Shown here piece after piece: positions 6,036-6,133 of a stretch of 6,133 nt of DNA. The notes beneath the pieces are model-generated. The model made no database searches. It was not told the DNA's origin and saw nothing but the letters and a program-made list of their open reading frames with translations. This DNA is from UBA668 sp043740085 (GTDB lineage Bacteria > Actinomycetota > Acidimicrobiia > Acidimicrobiales > Ilumatobacteraceae): assembly GCA_043740085.1 (NCBI GenBank), contig JAYUCY010000147.1:1-6133 (forward strand), written 5' to 3'. A program made the position numbers and the translations under genes. The first letter of the stretch is position 1; every line of letters begins with the position of its first letter.

Positions 6036-6133
6036 ATGAGCAAGGCGAAATTCGAGCGCACGAAGCCACACGTCAATATTGGCACTATGGGTCATATTGA
6101 CCATGGGAAGACTACTTTGACGGCGGCGATCTC
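6036..6133 (+). CDS. tuf: Elongation factor Tu, N-terminal part (3' end outside window)
   Basis: EF-Tu delivers aminoacyl-tRNA to the ribosome as a GTP complex. Only the first 32 codons are present. They read MSKAKFERTKPHVNIGTMG followed by the G1/P-loop GHIDHGKT (19-26) with TLTAAI, the invariant EF-Tu start; position 21 is Ile where many have Val. ATG 6036 is set by the AGGAGAAGG site. The gene begins 56 bases after tRNA-Met, an arrangement like the tRNA-tufB units of other bacteria, and co-transcription with the two tRNAs is likely. From codon 14 to 27 many codons end in T, unlike the C/G-ending use in neighbouring genes and in the first 13 codons here. Confidence 0.96.
   Translation, partial: MSKAKFERTKPHVNIGTMGHIDHGKTTLTAAI

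Overview
The window looks like a chromosomal segment of a high-GC actinobacterium. The evidence is G/C-biased third codon positions, several GTG starts, two tRNA genes without an encoded CCA, and a tRNA-Thr / elongator tRNA-Met pair much like the actinobacterial pair. An Acidimicrobiia-type lineage is plausible, but the sequence alone does not settle it.

Left region (1-3282): accessory carbon metabolism. The window opens inside iolB (5-deoxy-glucuronate isomerase, myo-inositol catabolism; N-terminus outside). A LacD/YihT-type class I aldolase follows with a 4-base ATGA overlap. The pairing suggests the aldolase performs the DHAP-forming cleavage that usually needs IolJ or the IolC-fused aldolase domain. 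Converging on it from the minus strand is a phytanoyl-CoA dioxygenase-family Fe(II)/2-oxoglutarate oxygenase. Divergent from that gene, across only 39 bp, is a classical short-chain dehydrogenase with a strong Shine-Dalgarno sequence. The oxygenase and dehydrogenase could form an oxidative module acting on a polyol or inositol derivative; this is inference from context.

Middle region (3283-5654): an ABC-F family ATPase of the Uup type (duplicated ATPase domains, C-terminal coiled coil, no membrane segments) on the plus strand, and a convergent GNAT acetyltransferase of the phosphinothricin/methionine N-acetyltransferase type on the minus strand. Their stop codons are 6 bp apart.

Right region (5655-6133): translation genes. 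After a 132-bp gap come tRNA-Thr(GGT), tRNA-Met(CAT, elongator) and the first 32 codons of tuf (EF-Tu), all on the plus strand and probably one transcription unit. The tuf ribosome binding site can fold into a small perfect hairpin.

No CRISPR array, insertion sequence, integrase, phage gene or long repeat is visible. The least explained parts are the aldolase and oxygenase/dehydrogenase next to iolB, the repeats in the divergent intergenic region, and the structured tuf start region.
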